Shown: positions 16,908-25,920 of the stretch, one piece after another
Layout: each line of letters opens with the position of its first letter
Position numbering within the stretch: the first letter of the stretch is position 1
NCBI RefSeq assembly: GCF_003254525.1
Contig: NZ_QFYS01000010.1
Coordinates: 62,001-126,000, forward strand
From: Phenylobacterium kunshanense
GTDB taxonomy: Bacteria; Pseudomonadota; Alphaproteobacteria; Caulobacterales; Caulobacteraceae
Direction: 5' to 3'
Length of the DNA stretch: 64,000 bases
Notes under the pieces: generated by a model
Told to the model about the DNA's origin: nothing
What the model saw: the letters and a program-made list of their open reading frames with translations, nothing else
Database searches by the model: none
Position numbers and translations under genes: made by a program

Positions 16908-19016
16908 ATGTCCACCCGAAATCTCGACGCCCTCTTCGCGCCGCGCAGCATCGTGTTCGTCGGCGCCAGCGATCGCGCCGGCTCAGTCGGCGACGTGCTG
17001 GCCGCCAATCTCGTGGCCGCGCGGTTCCCCGGCGAGCTGATGTTCGTGAACCCGCGCGGAAGGACCGTGCACGGCCGGCAGGTCCATGCCCGCATCGCGG
17101 ACCTGCCCCACGATCCGGATTTCGCCGTGATCGCCACGCCGGCCCCGACCGTTCCCGAGCTGGTCTCCCAGCTCGGCGCGCGGGGCTGCCGGGCGGTGGT
17201 GGTGATCAGCGCCGGCTTCGAGGGCGACGACGGGGACCTGCGGCAGGCCCTGCTCGACGCAGCCCGTCCCCACACGCTTCGGATCGTCGGTCCGAATTGT
17301 CTGGGCGTCCTGTCCCCCGGCGGCGGCGTCAACGCCAGCTTCGCCCGCGGAACGCCCCCCGCGGGGAACCTGGCGCTCGTCGCCCAGTCCGGCGCCGTCG
17401 CGGCCGCGGCCCTCGATTGGGCTCCGGCCCACGGGCTTGGCTTCTCGCATGTGGTGACGCTGGGCGACTCGCTGGACGTCGACGTCGGCGACGCCCTGGC
17501 CTGGCTCGCGGACGATCCAGGCACGTCGGCGATCCTCCTCTACATCGAGGCCCTGCGGGACGCGCCGAAGTTCATGCGCGCCGCCCGCGCGGCGGCGGCC
17601 CGCAAGCCGGTCATCGCCATCAAGGGCGGCCGCAGCCGATCCGGCGCCAAGGCGGCCTTCTCCCACACCCGGGCGCTGGCCGGCGCGGACGCGGTCTATT
17701 CGGCCGCCTTCCGTCAGGCCGGCGTGCTCCAGCTCGACACCCTGGAAGAGGTTCTGGACACGGCCGCCCTCATGGCCCGGGCGCCGGGCGCCACCCCCGG
17801 AGGCCTGACAATCCTGACCAATGGCGGCGGGGCCGGCGTGCTGGCCGTCGACGCCCTCGAGCACGTCGGCGGACAGCTCACCGAGCTCTCATCCGCCACA
17901 CAGAGCACGCTGCGGGCGATCGTCCCGGCGCACGCCGCGTGTGGCAACCCGGTGGACATTCTCGGCGACGCCGGTCCAGACCTCTATGCGCGCAGCCTCG
18001 CCGCCCTGCTGGCGGCGCCCGAGGTGGAGGCGGTCCTCGCCGTCAACTGTCCGACGGCCGTCGCCGACAGCACCCTCGCCGCCGACGCCGTGATCGCGGC
18101 CACCCAGGCCAGCGCTTCGGGCAAGCCGGTCTTCGGCGCCTGGATCGGCGAGGTCAGCGTGGCCGAGTCGCGGCGCAAGCTCACCGCCGCGGGCCTTGCC
18201 GCCTACACGACGCCGGAAGAGGCAGTTCGCGCCTTCGCACGCCTCGGCCAGTCTGCCGCGCTGCGCGCCCGCGTGGCGGAGATCGCCGACGGCCCCTCGC
18301 CCGCCCAGCCGGCCGGCGCGGCGATCGTCGCCCGCGCCCTGGCCGACGGCCGCAAGGCGCTGGCTCCGGACGAGATCCAGGCGCTGCTCCAGGCCTATGG
18401 GATTCCCATCCTCGCCACCCGCACCGTGGCGACCGCGGCCGAAGCCGGGGCCGCCGCCGAGGCGATGGGCGGGCGCGTCGCGCTGAAGGTGCTGTCCAGC
18501 CAGATCACCCACAAGTCCGACGTGGGCGGTGTGGCGCTCGGCCTGGAAGGCGCGGATGCCGTTCGAGGCGAGGCGGAAGCGATGCTGAGCCGCATTGCGC
18601 AGCTCCGGCCCGAGGCCACGGTCGACGGCTTCTTCCTTCAGCCCATGGTGGAGAAGCCCAAGGCGGTGGAGGTGCTGGCGGGCCTGGTCCGCGACCCGAC
18701 ATTCGGGCCGGTGGTGGTGGTAGGCCATGGCGGGGTGGCGGTCGAGGTGATGGCCGACCGGGCGCTGGCGCTGCCGCCGCTGGATGCGCCCCTGGCGTTG
18801 GAGGCCATCCGGCGAACCCGAGTCGCCAAGCTCCTGGCAGGCTACCGTGATCGGCCGGCAGCGGACCTGGACGCCCTTGCCGCGGTGCTGGGGGCGCTCG
18901 GCCAACTGGCGCTCGACCTGCCCGAGGTGGCCGAACTGGATCTCAATCCGGTGCTTTGCGACGCCGATGGCGCCCTGGCCCTCGACGCTCGCGTGGCGGT
19001 AGGTCCGCGTCAGTGA
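16908..19016 (+). CDS. Acyl-CoA synthetase, ADP-forming type (fused alpha/beta)
   Basis: A 702-residue single-chain enzyme of the acetate--CoA ligase (ADP-forming)/Pat-like family. N-terminal CoA-binding Rossmann domain (IVFVGASDRAGSVGDVL, residues 14-30), two succinyl-CoA-ligase-like domains with the likely phospho-histidine in KAAFSHTRALAGAD (about H247), then a C-terminal ATP-grasp domain from about 480 (ALKVLSSQITHKSDVGG). There is no extra GNAT acetyltransferase domain. It interconverts acyl-CoA plus ADP and Pi with acid plus ATP; substrate is not predictable. Transcribed alone. Confidence 0.88.
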   Translation: MSTRNLDALFAPRSIVFVGASDRAGSVGDVLAANLVAARFPGELMFVNPRGRTVHGRQVHARIADLPHDPDFAVIATPAPTVPELVSQLGARGCRAVVVISAGFEGDDGDLRQALLDAARPHTLRIVGPNCLGVLSPGGGVNASFARGTPPAGNLALVAQSGAVAAAALDWAPAHGLGFSHVVTLGDSLDVDVGDALAWLADDPGTSAILLYIEALRDAPKFMRAARAAAARKPVIAIKGGRSRSGAKAAFSHTRALAGADAVYSAAFRQAGVLQLDTLEEVLDTAALMARAPGATPGGLTILTNGGGAGVLAVDALEHVGGQLTELSSATQSTLRAIVPAHAACGNPVDILGDAGPDLYARSLAALLAAPEVEAVLAVNCPTAVADSTLAADAVIAATQASASGKPVFGAWIGEVSVAESRRKLTAAGLAAYTTPEEAVRAFARLGQSAALRARVAEIADGPSPAQPAGAAIVARALADGRKALAPDEIQALLQAYGIPILATRTVATAAEAGAAAEAMGGRVALKVLSSQITHKSDVGGVALGLEGADAVRGEAEAMLSRIAQLRPEATVDGFFLQPMVEKPKAVEVLAGLVRDPTFGPVVVVGHGGVAVEVMADRALALPPLDAPLALEAIRRTRVAKLLAGYRDRPAADLDALAAVLGALGQLALDLPEVAELDLNPVLCDADGALALDARVAVGPRQ

Positions 19017-19228
19017 GCCGTGTCTTCGGCCGGCAGGCTGAAGGCCCGAAGCGCGGCGGGCAGGCGCATGGCCATCCGGGTCGCCTCACGCATCGACGCG
19101 AAGGGCGTCGCGGCATGGACGTCGGCCACCCAGACCTGAGCGCCGGCCGGCGTCACCTGCAGATAGTGCTCCGGGATCGCCCCAATCGCGGCCTTGGCGA
19201 CGACGGCGGGATGGACGGTGGCGAACAT
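19010..19228 (-). CDS. Small conserved protein, paralogue of the 45222-45419 product
   Basis: A 72-residue protein starting MFATVHPAVV, chosen because GGAGA precedes this ATG; an upstream start at 19261 is possible. No signal peptide or membrane segment. The C-terminal 26 residues (MREATRMAMRLPAALRAFSL and on) closely match VRDATRAAMRLPSRFRAFAL in the second copy, so both belong to one small-protein family. Function unknown. The end overlaps the stop of the acyl-CoA ligase gene by 7 bases. Confidence 0.65.
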   Translation of the reverse strand: MFATVHPAVVAKAAIGAIPEHYLQVTPAGAQVWVADVHAATPFASMREATRMAMRLPAALRAFSLPAEDTAH

Positions 19229-19299
19229 CGGCGAGGTCTCCGTTCTGTTGGAGCCCGACAAATCCCGCCGGCCCGCCAGCCGCCATTCGTGTCGGCTCC

Positions 19300-21810
19300 C
19301 TAGGTAGCGCTACGGAGGCGAACCAGCCGGCCGGCGAAACCCACGGCGACGCCCCCCAGCGCGCCCAGAGCGGCGACCTCTGCGAGGAGCGCTGGTGCGG
19401 GCGCGGCGAAGGCGAAGAGGATGGCCAGTCCTGGAATCAGGAGCGCGGCCGCGAGGCATCCCACCGCCCCGGCGAGGATCGCGCCGAAAGCCAGGAATTG
19501 CCTTCGCGGCACGGCCCGCCCGGCGGCCGCCAGGACCCCGGCGACGCCCAGATTGGCGGCGACCAGCGCGACGAGCGCGGCGGCCCGCGCGGCCTCCGGC
19601 GGCTGCCCTTGATCCAGCAGCCAGAGATACATGCCGAACACGCCGGCCAGCAGCGCGACGCCCTGCCCGATGGTCGTCAGTAGTCGCGTGACGCCCATCA
19701 GTGGCTCGTCGCCGGGCCTCGGCGGCCGCTGCATGGAGCCATGCGACGCCCGACGTCCCTCGAAAACCAGGGCGCACATGGGATCGATCACCAGTTCCAG
19801 CAGCACGACCTGGAGCGGGAAAAGCACCGGCGGCGCGCCGATCAACGGCGGCAGCAGCGCCAGCCCGGCCATAGGGATGTGCACGGTGACGATGTAGGCC
19901 AGGGCCGCACGCAGGTTGCCGTAGATGCGACGGCCCTCGGCGATGCCCGACACGACCGAGGCGAAGCGGTCGTCGAGCAGGATCAAGTCCGAGGCCTCCC
20001 GCGCCACATCGACGCCGCGCTGGCCCATGGCCACGCCGACGTGCGCAGCCTCCAGCGCCGGCGCATCGTTCACCCCGTCGCCGAACATGCCGACGCGCTC
20101 GCCGTTGGCCTGCAGGGCCTGGACCAGCCGCAGCTTCTGCTCAGGATCGATGCGGGCGAAGACGCGGACCCGACGCACCGCCTCCCGGAGCTCCCCGTCG
20201 CTCATCGCTCGCAGTTCGGCGCCGGTCAGGGCCCCGCCGCTGGCGTCCACGCCGGCCTGGGCGGCGATCGCGAGCGCGGTGTCGGGGAAGTCGCCGGTGA
20301 TCATGGCCACGGAAATCCCGGCCTCGCGCGCCGCCGCCAGGGCGGGCGGGACGTCCGCACGCACGGGATCCTCGAAGGCGACGAGCCCGTCAAAGCCGAA
20401 GGTCGCGTCCCCGGGGTCGCCACCCTGGTCCCGGACATCGGTCGCTGTCGCCACGCCCAGCACCCGCAACCCCCGGCGCGCGAAGGCGGCGACCGCGGCA
20501 TGGACCTCGTTCCGCGCCGCCGGTTCGAGCCGGCAGAGGTCGAAGATCGCCTCGGGAGCCCCCTTGGCGGCATAGCGCACGCCATCACGCGCTTCCGGCC
20601 AGGCCTGGATGAAGGCAAGCCGGTCAGGCCGCAGCGGATAGGACCGCAACGGCGCCTCCCCCACGCTGGCGTCAGGCGCAGCCGCGCGCAGGGCGCGATC
20701 CATCGGGTCGAGCGGGTGCACGGCCGAGGCGTCCGCCGCCGCTCGCAGCACGGCGGCTCCGGTGGAATCGCCGACGCCGACCTCCTGGCCTGCCGCCCAG
20801 AGCGCGGCGACGCTCATCTCGTTGCGGGTCAAGGTGCCCGTCTTGTCCACGCACAGCACGCTGATGGCGCCGAGCGCCTCGATGGCCGCGGTGCGTCGCA
20901 CCAGCACCTTCTTCTGCGCCAGCCGCCAGCCGCCCAGCGCGAGGAAGACGGCCAGGACCATAGGGAATTCCTCAGGCACCAGGGCGATGCCGATGGTGAG
21001 CGCCGCGAGGCCGCCCTCGATCCAACCGCCGCGAATGAACCCGTGCGCCAGCAGCACCGCGATCGCCAGGCCGAAGGCCGCGACGCCCAGAATGCCCACC
21101 AGCCGCCGCGTCGCCTGCTGGAGCGGGGTCGGCGGCTCCGCCGCTGTCGCCAGGGCCGCCCCGATGCCCCCGATGCGGGTATTGCGCCCCGTCGCGGTCA
21201 CCAGGCCGACGCCGTGCCCCCGGACCAGCAGGGTCCCGGCGCAGATGCGCGCCTGCTCGGGCGCTTCCCCCTGGTCTGAGATTTCCCCCGGCGCGAGGGG
21301 CGATCGCACCACCGGCGCCGACTCGCCCGTCAACACCGACTCATCGACGGAGAGGACATCGCCCGCCACCAGGGCCGCATCGGCCGGAGCCCTGCCACCT
21401 TCCGCAAGGAGCACGATATCGCCCCGGACCAGCTCTGCCGCCGGAACCCGTCGCTCGGCCCCGCCCCGGATCACCCGCGCCGTGGGCTCGGCCAGCGCCT
21501 TGAGCGCCGCCAGCGCCCGCTCGCTCCGTGCTTCCTGGACGATGACGAGGCCAATGGTCGCCACCGCGCCGGCGAACAGGAAGGCGGCCTCGGCCGTGTC
21601 GCCGAGAAAGAAGTAGAAGCCGACGGCCACGAGCAGCAACAGGAACATCGGCTCCCGCAGCACTTCCCGGATGATCTGCGGCAGTCGGCGCCGGCGCGAC
21701 TCGCTGAGCTGGTTTGGACCGTCGCACGCGAGCCGACGCGCCGCTTCTGCTTCGGAAAGGCCGTTCAGGCCGTGGTCGGAATAAGCGGACTCAGGCGGCG
21801 GATCGGACAT
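19300..21810 (-). CDS. P-type cation ATPase (calcium/magnesium-pump-like)
   Basis: An 836-residue P-type ATPase with the cation_ATPase_N domain (GLNGLSEAEAARRL), TGES actuator loop, membrane motif VPEEFPMVLAVFLALG in place of the heavy-metal CPC, DKTGTLTRNE phosphorylation site (D322) and GDGVNDAPAL hinge. There is no N-terminal metal-binding domain. It belongs with P2-type pumps rather than copper pumps; the ion (Ca, Mg, Mn or other) is not settled. ATG 21810 is preceded closely by GGAG; a GTG at 21837 is an alternative. It shares its upstream region and a FixK-like box with the 83-aa gene, suggesting hypoxic control, as for CtpF in mycobacteria. Confidence 0.9.
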   Translation of the reverse strand: MSDPPPESAYSDHGLNGLSEAEAARRLACDGPNQLSESRRRRLPQIIREVLREPMFLLLLVAVGFYFFLGDTAEAAFLFAGAVATIGLVIVQEARSERALAALKALAEPTARVIRGGAERRVPAAELVRGDIVLLAEGGRAPADAALVAGDVLSVDESVLTGESAPVVRSPLAPGEISDQGEAPEQARICAGTLLVRGHGVGLVTATGRNTRIGGIGAALATAAEPPTPLQQATRRLVGILGVAAFGLAIAVLLAHGFIRGGWIEGGLAALTIGIALVPEEFPMVLAVFLALGGWRLAQKKVLVRRTAAIEALGAISVLCVDKTGTLTRNEMSVAALWAAGQEVGVGDSTGAAVLRAAADASAVHPLDPMDRALRAAAPDASVGEAPLRSYPLRPDRLAFIQAWPEARDGVRYAAKGAPEAIFDLCRLEPAARNEVHAAVAAFARRGLRVLGVATATDVRDQGGDPGDATFGFDGLVAFEDPVRADVPPALAAAREAGISVAMITGDFPDTALAIAAQAGVDASGGALTGAELRAMSDGELREAVRRVRVFARIDPEQKLRLVQALQANGERVGMFGDGVNDAPALEAAHVGVAMGQRGVDVAREASDLILLDDRFASVVSGIAEGRRIYGNLRAALAYIVTVHIPMAGLALLPPLIGAPPVLFPLQVVLLELVIDPMCALVFEGRRASHGSMQRPPRPGDEPLMGVTRLLTTIGQGVALLAGVFGMYLWLLDQGQPPEAARAAALVALVAANLGVAGVLAAAGRAVPRRQFLAFGAILAGAVGCLAAALLIPGLAILFAFAAPAPALLAEVAALGALGGVAVGFAGRLVRLRSAT

Positions 21811-21857
21811 ATCTCCAGCATAGCCCAGGCCGATCACGGCGCCTTGATCGCTGTCGC

Positions 21858-21871
21858 TTGATCCGCCTCAA
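21858..21871. promoter_or_regulatory. FixK/FNR box between P-type ATPase and 83-aa gene
   Basis: TTGATCCGCCTCAA matches TTGAT-N4-ATCAA at 9 of 10 positions. From its centre, -41.5 spacing gives starts near 21906 (plus, 14 bases before the ATG at 21920) and 21823 (minus, 13 bases before the ATG at 21810). On the plus strand TAGCTT is near the expected -10. Confidence 0.6.
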
Positions 21872-21919
21872 CGTGGCGGGCGACCTTCATGATAGCTTTC
21901 TTCGCCAAAGGAGCGCGCC

Positions 21920-22171
21920 ATGTCCGCCACCCCACCCATGCCCAGCGCGGCCCTCATGGAGGCTAGCGCGTCTGAAGCGCTGGAGCTCTGGACCTGCGCC
22001 TGCGGCCTTTGGGGCGACTATCTTACGTCCCTTGCGGGCGCCGTGACGCCGATGGCGGTGATGGAGGCCAATACGCGCCTCATGGCCGAAAGCCTGGACC
22101 TGTGCAGCAGAGCCGCCGGACTGCGCCTGCAGCATGCCGGCCTGAAGGCGCCCTTGCTGGCCGATACCTAG
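21920..22171 (+). CDS. Small helical protein of unknown function, probable FixK target
   Basis: An 83-residue protein, predicted mostly helical, with an alanine/leucine-rich composition and the segment EALELWTCACGLWGDYLTSL. There is no signal peptide; GGAG lies upstream (AAAGGAGCGCGCCATG). The pattern is reminiscent of short phasin-like or stress-regulon proteins, but I cannot assign it. It diverges from a P-type ATPase across a FixK-like box and overlaps the end of the convergent VOC gene by 4 bases. Confidence 0.6.
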   Translation: MSATPPMPSAALMEASASEALELWTCACGLWGDYLTSLAGAVTPMAVMEANTRLMAESLDLCSRAAGLRLQHAGLKAPLLADT

Positions 22172-22917
22172 GCTTTCACCAGTCTGACCCGGGTCCCGCA
22201 GAGGACCACCTCCCCGTCGGCGTCGACCGCGCCGCGGGACTTGGCGCGCTCACGCACGGCCTCGGGGTCACGGACCGCCACATCGAAGCAGCCCAGGCCA
22301 TCCCCGCGACCGTCCTTCGCCGCAACGAACCGGAGTTCGCCGCCGTCCAGAGCGATCCGCCACCCGCTGACCGCCGCCTCGCGCGGCATTCCCAGCACCG
22401 CGGCCCAGCGGGACGACATGGCGTCGGGATCCTCGCCCTGCAATTCGCCGCCCACGATGGCGGTGGAAACCTCCGTGCGGACGTTCTTCTCCCAGTCCGG
22501 ACCGCCCCACTGCCAGCGCGCCTTCGGGACCATCGCGTCGATGGAGAGGATCGCGCCGCCGACGTCCTTGGGATGGAGATGGGTGAAATGGACCCCGTCA
22601 CCATCGAACTGGTCCACCACCCGCACCCTCTCGGCCGCCAGCCGCGCCCGCGCCGCCTCCAGGTCGTCAACCTGCAGGATGACCATGTAGCCGCCATCGC
22701 CGCCGCGCTTCTCCAGCAGCCGCCCGGCGGTCGTCCCCGCCTGCTTTGGTGAGACCACTTCGAGGAAGGTGTCGCCGATCGGCCAGACCTGGTTCGCCAG
22801 GCCGTACTTGCCGACGCCCGGGTCCGCGTACGCAGGCCCCAGCCCCAGCACGTCGACGATCTCCGACTTCGCCGCGTCGAGGTCGGCGCCCACCAGTGCG
22901 ATCTGCCGAAGCCGCAT
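22168..22917 (-). CDS. VOC superfamily (glyoxalase-like) protein
   Basis: A 249-residue protein with two glyoxalase-like modules. The N-terminal half (LRQIALVGADLDAAKSEIVDVLG, then WPIGDTFLEVVSP) matches the glyoxalase_3/VOC pattern, and the second half (GCFDVAVRDPEAVRERAKSRG) is a weaker repeat. Such proteins usually bind a divalent metal and act on vicinal oxygen substrates, but activity cannot be predicted. Transcribed alone, convergent with the 83-aa gene. Confidence 0.75.
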   Translation of the reverse strand: MRLRQIALVGADLDAAKSEIVDVLGLGPAYADPGVGKYGLANQVWPIGDTFLEVVSPKQAGTTAGRLLEKRGGDGGYMVILQVDDLEAARARLAAERVRVVDQFDGDGVHFTHLHPKDVGGAILSIDAMVPKARWQWGGPDWEKNVRTEVSTAIVGGELQGEDPDAMSSRWAAVLGMPREAAVSGWRIALDGGELRFVAAKDGRGDGLGCFDVAVRDPEAVRERAKSRGAVDADGEVVLCGTRVRLVKA

Positions 22918-23026
22918 CCGCTACTCCTCCCCTTCCTTGTGTCTATGGCGGACTGAATGCCCCGGGCGGATGACGGTCAAGCCGCGGCGGCCTATCGTCG
23001 GCGCAACGACAAGGAGGACTCCCCGC

Positions 23027-23848
23027 ATGGCCGCCCGAGACACCGGCACGACCGACCTCATCGCCGACCTGGACGACGGCGTCCTGACGCTCACCCTGAA
23101 CCGGCCCGAGGCGCGCAACGCGATGAGCGGGGCGATGAATGCGGCGCTGTCCGAACAGCTCGCCTGGGCTGAGCTGGAGCCGCAGGTGAAGGTCGTGGTG
23201 CTGACCGGCGCGGGGAACGGCTTCTGCGCCGGCGGCGACGTGAAGGGCATGGACAACCGCAACGCCGGCGGCGGCGAGCCTACGCCCATCGACGAGGCCA
23301 TCCATCGCCAGCGGGTGAACCAGCGGGCCACGGCCGGCAAGCTGTTCAAGATGCCCAAGCCCACCATCGCCGCCCTGCCGGGCGCGGCGGCCGGCGCGGG
23401 GCTGTCGCTCGCCCTCGCCTGCGACCTCAGGATCATGTCCCGCACCGCCATCATGACCACCGCCTTCGCCAAGGTCGGGTTCTCGGGCGACTACGGCGGG
23501 ACCTACTTCCTGACGCAGCTCGTGGGATCGGCGAAGGCGCGGGAACTCTATTTCCTGTCCGACCGGGTGAGCGCCGACGAAGCCCTGCGTCTGGGCCTCG
23601 CCAACTGGGTCGTCGAGCCGGACGAGCTGGCCTCGAGGACCCGCGAGATCGCCAGCCGCCTGGCAGGCGGGCCGACCATCGCCTACCGCTACATGAAGGA
23701 AAACCTGAACCGCGCCATGGCCGGCGACGTCGACGACTGTCTGGACCTGGAGGCCACCCACCACGTCCACTGCGGTCAGACCGCCGACCACAAGGAGGCC
23801 GCCCGGGCCTTCGTTGAAAGGCGCGCGCCGGTGTTCCAGGGTCGCTGA
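23027..23848 (+). CDS. Enoyl-CoA hydratase/isomerase family protein
   Basis: A 273-residue crotonase-fold protein. AAGGAGG lies 10 bases before the chosen ATG; a longer upstream frame is not needed. Motifs: LTLNRPEARNAMS near residue 25, GAGNGFCAGGDVKGM (oxyanion hole, about 60-75), and AAGAGLSLALACDLRIMS (about 125). The catalytic pair of true hydratases is not clearly both present, so it may be an isomerase or other acyl-CoA enzyme. It overlaps the following lipoprotein gene by one base. Confidence 0.88.
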   Translation: MAARDTGTTDLIADLDDGVLTLTLNRPEARNAMSGAMNAALSEQLAWAELEPQVKVVVLTGAGNGFCAGGDVKGMDNRNAGGGEPTPIDEAIHRQRVNQRATAGKLFKMPKPTIAALPGAAAGAGLSLALACDLRIMSRTAIMTTAFAKVGFSGDYGGTYFLTQLVGSAKARELYFLSDRVSADEALRLGLANWVVEPDELASRTREIASRLAGGPTIAYRYMKENLNRAMAGDVDDCLDLEATHHVHCGQTADHKEAARAFVERRAPVFQGR

Positions 23849-24879
23849 TGCGCTCCTTCGTTCCCGTGATCGTGGCGGCGCTGGCGCTGGCCGGCTGCCG
23901 GCAGGACCCCGTCGCCGAAGCGAGGAAGGCCGGCCAACCCTGCCTGGCGAACCTGGCCACGCCGCAGCCGGCGCCGGCGACCGGCGGCATGGTCCGCATC
24001 GCCGGCGGCGAGTTCCTGCAGGGCGCGGCGCCGGCGCGTGGCGAGGAGGGCCCGCCCCGCAAGACCCGCGTCGGGACCTTCTGGATCGACCGGACCGAGG
24101 TGACGAACGACCAGTTCGCCCGGTTCGTGGCCGCCACCGGCTACGTGACCCTGGCCGAGCGTCCTCTGGATCCGAAGCGGTATCCCGGTCTTTCTGGCGA
24201 TCAGCTGAAACCCTCGGCCATCGTCTTCGTCGGCGCGTCCAATCCGAACGAGGGACCCGGCCGCTGGTGGCAGGTGATCCAGGGCGCCGACTGGCGCCAT
24301 CCGCAGGGACCGGGCAGCTCGATCGAGGGCAAGGGCGCCTGGCCGGTCGTGAACATCGCCTATGACGACGCCCTCGCCTACGCCCGCTGGCTCGGCCGCG
24401 ACCTGCCGACCGAGGCCGAGTGGGAATACGCCGCGCGCGGGGGACTGAAGGACGCCGCCTACACCTGGGGCAATGCCCCGCTCGACATGAAGACCCCGCA
24501 GGCCAACGTCTGGCAGGGACCGTTCCCGTCGGTGGACTCCGGCGCCGACGGCTACAAGGCGACCACCGCGCCGGTGGGCTGCTTTCCCGCCAACGGCTAT
24601 GGGCTCCGCGACATGGCGGGCAACGTCTGGGAATGGACCAAGGACTGGTACGCGCCGGGCCTCGATCCCAGCGAAGTCGTCGACCCGGTCGGCCCGACGG
24701 AGCGCGAGGCCTATCTGCCCAGCGACCCCAGCGAGAAGCGCCGGGTCATCAAGGGCGGCTCGTTCCTCTGCGCCGACAACTTCTGCTTCCGCTACCGGCC
24801 GCCCGCCCGCGAGGCGGGGCCGACGGATACGGGATCAGATCACGTCGGCTTCCGAACGGTGCTGCGGGAGAAGACCTAG
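23848..24879 (+). CDS. Lipoprotein with formylglycine-generating-enzyme (SUMF1) domain
   Basis: A 343-residue protein with a lipoprotein signal ([17 protein letters not shown], lipid on C17). The FGE-sulfatase domain fills the rest: [14 protein letters not shown] near 48, [46 protein letters not shown] and [10 protein letters not shown]. The fold oxidises cysteine to formylglycine in sulfatases in some members, while others bind carbohydrate or have different oxidase roles. No sulfatase gene is nearby. Coupled to the crotonase gene (one-base overlap). Confidence 0.85.
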   Translation: MRSFVPVIVAALALAGCRQDPVAEARKAGQPCLANLATPQPAPATGGMVRIAGGEFLQGAAPARGEEGPPRKTRVGTFWIDRTEVTNDQFARFVAATGYVTLAERPLDPKRYPGLSGDQLKPSAIVFVGASNPNEGPGRWWQVIQGADWRHPQGPGSSIEGKGAWPVVNIAYDDALAYARWLGRDLPTEAEWEYAARGGLKDAAYTWGNAPLDMKTPQANVWQGPFPSVDSGADGYKATTAPVGCFPANGYGLRDMAGNVWEWTKDWYAPGLDPSEVVDPVGPTEREAYLPSDPSEKRRVIKGGSFLCADNFCFRYRPPAREAGPTDTGSDHVGFRTVLREKT

Positions 24880-25811
24880 AACACCGACCAGCCGGTCTTC
24901 GCGACCAGCCGCTCCAGCGCCAGGGTCCCGACCTGGGAGTTGCCGACCTCGTTCAGCCCCGGTGACCAGACGGCGATCGCCGCCTTGCCCGGCGCGATGG
25001 TCAGGATGCCGCCGCCGACGCCGCTCTTTCCCGGCAGGCCCACCTTGAAGGCGAAATCGCCCGAGGCGTCGTAATGCCCGCAGGTCATCATGATCGCGCA
25101 GATGCGACGGGCATGCTCGGCGCTCACGACCCGCTCACCGGAGATCGGGTCGACGCCGCCGTTGGCCAGGAAGAGGCCGGCGCGGGCGAGCTGGCGGCAG
25201 GTGATCCGCATGGCGCACTGGTGGAAATAGGTCTGCAGCACCTCCTCCACCGGGCTTCGCAGGTTGTCGAACCCACGCATGAAGTTGGCGAGGGCGTAGT
25301 TGCGAAAGCCGGTCGCCGCCTCGGACTCGGCCACCTCCTTGTCGAGGTCGATCGTGTCGTTGTCGGCAAGTCGCCGCAGGGTGTCGCGGATCTCCGCGAT
25401 CACCTCGTCGCGCCCGCGTCCCGCCATCAGGGCGTCGGTCGTGACGATGGCTCCCGCGTTGATGAACGGGTTTCGTGGAACACCATGCTCGGCTTCGAGC
25501 TGGACGATGGAGTTGAAGCGTGAGCCGGACGGCTCGCGCCCGACCCGCGCCCAAAGATCCTCGCCCAGCCGTTCCAGCGCTAGCGTCAGCGTGAAGACCT
25601 TGGAGATGCTCTGGATCGAGAATGGAACCCAGGCGTCGCCGGTCTCGAACGTCTCGCCGCCGCAGGTGACGACCGCCAGTCCGAACCGCCGCGCATCCAC
25701 CCGCGCAAGGGCCGGGATATAGTCGGCCACATGTCCTTCGCCGCGATGCGACTGCATCTCGCGCCCGACGTCGGCGACGATGGCGGCAAGGTCGAGGGTT
25801 CCCATGGCCAA
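24876..25811 (-). CDS. glsA: Glutaminase
   Basis: A 311-residue serine-dependent beta-lactamase-like glutaminase, hydrolysing glutamine to glutamate and ammonia in the cytosol. The nucleophile motif is [11 protein letters not shown] (S68-x-x-K71), followed by [12 protein letters not shown], and the conserved C-terminal KSGVGGGI and [14 protein letters not shown]. Length is typical of bacterial glutaminase. It converges with the preceding lipoprotein gene, overlapping by 4 bases. Confidence 0.95.
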   Translation of the reverse strand: MAMGTLDLAAIVADVGREMQSHRGEGHVADYIPALARVDARRFGLAVVTCGGETFETGDAWVPFSIQSISKVFTLTLALERLGEDLWARVGREPSGSRFNSIVQLEAEHGVPRNPFINAGAIVTTDALMAGRGRDEVIAEIRDTLRRLADNDTIDLDKEVAESEAATGFRNYALANFMRGFDNLRSPVEEVLQTYFHQCAMRITCRQLARAGLFLANGGVDPISGERVVSAEHARRICAIMMTCGHYDASGDFAFKVGLPGKSGVGGGILTIAPGKAAIAVWSPGLNEVGNSQVGTLALERLVAKTGWSVF

Positions 25812-25920
25812 GGTGTAGGCGGCGCGTCAGGCCGCAGCAACCGGCGGAGACACCCGCGCGACCTGTGCTACCGTCCGCACGGGGTGGGGCCCATGGGCGG
25901 CCTCGGGCAGAGGAACCGCG

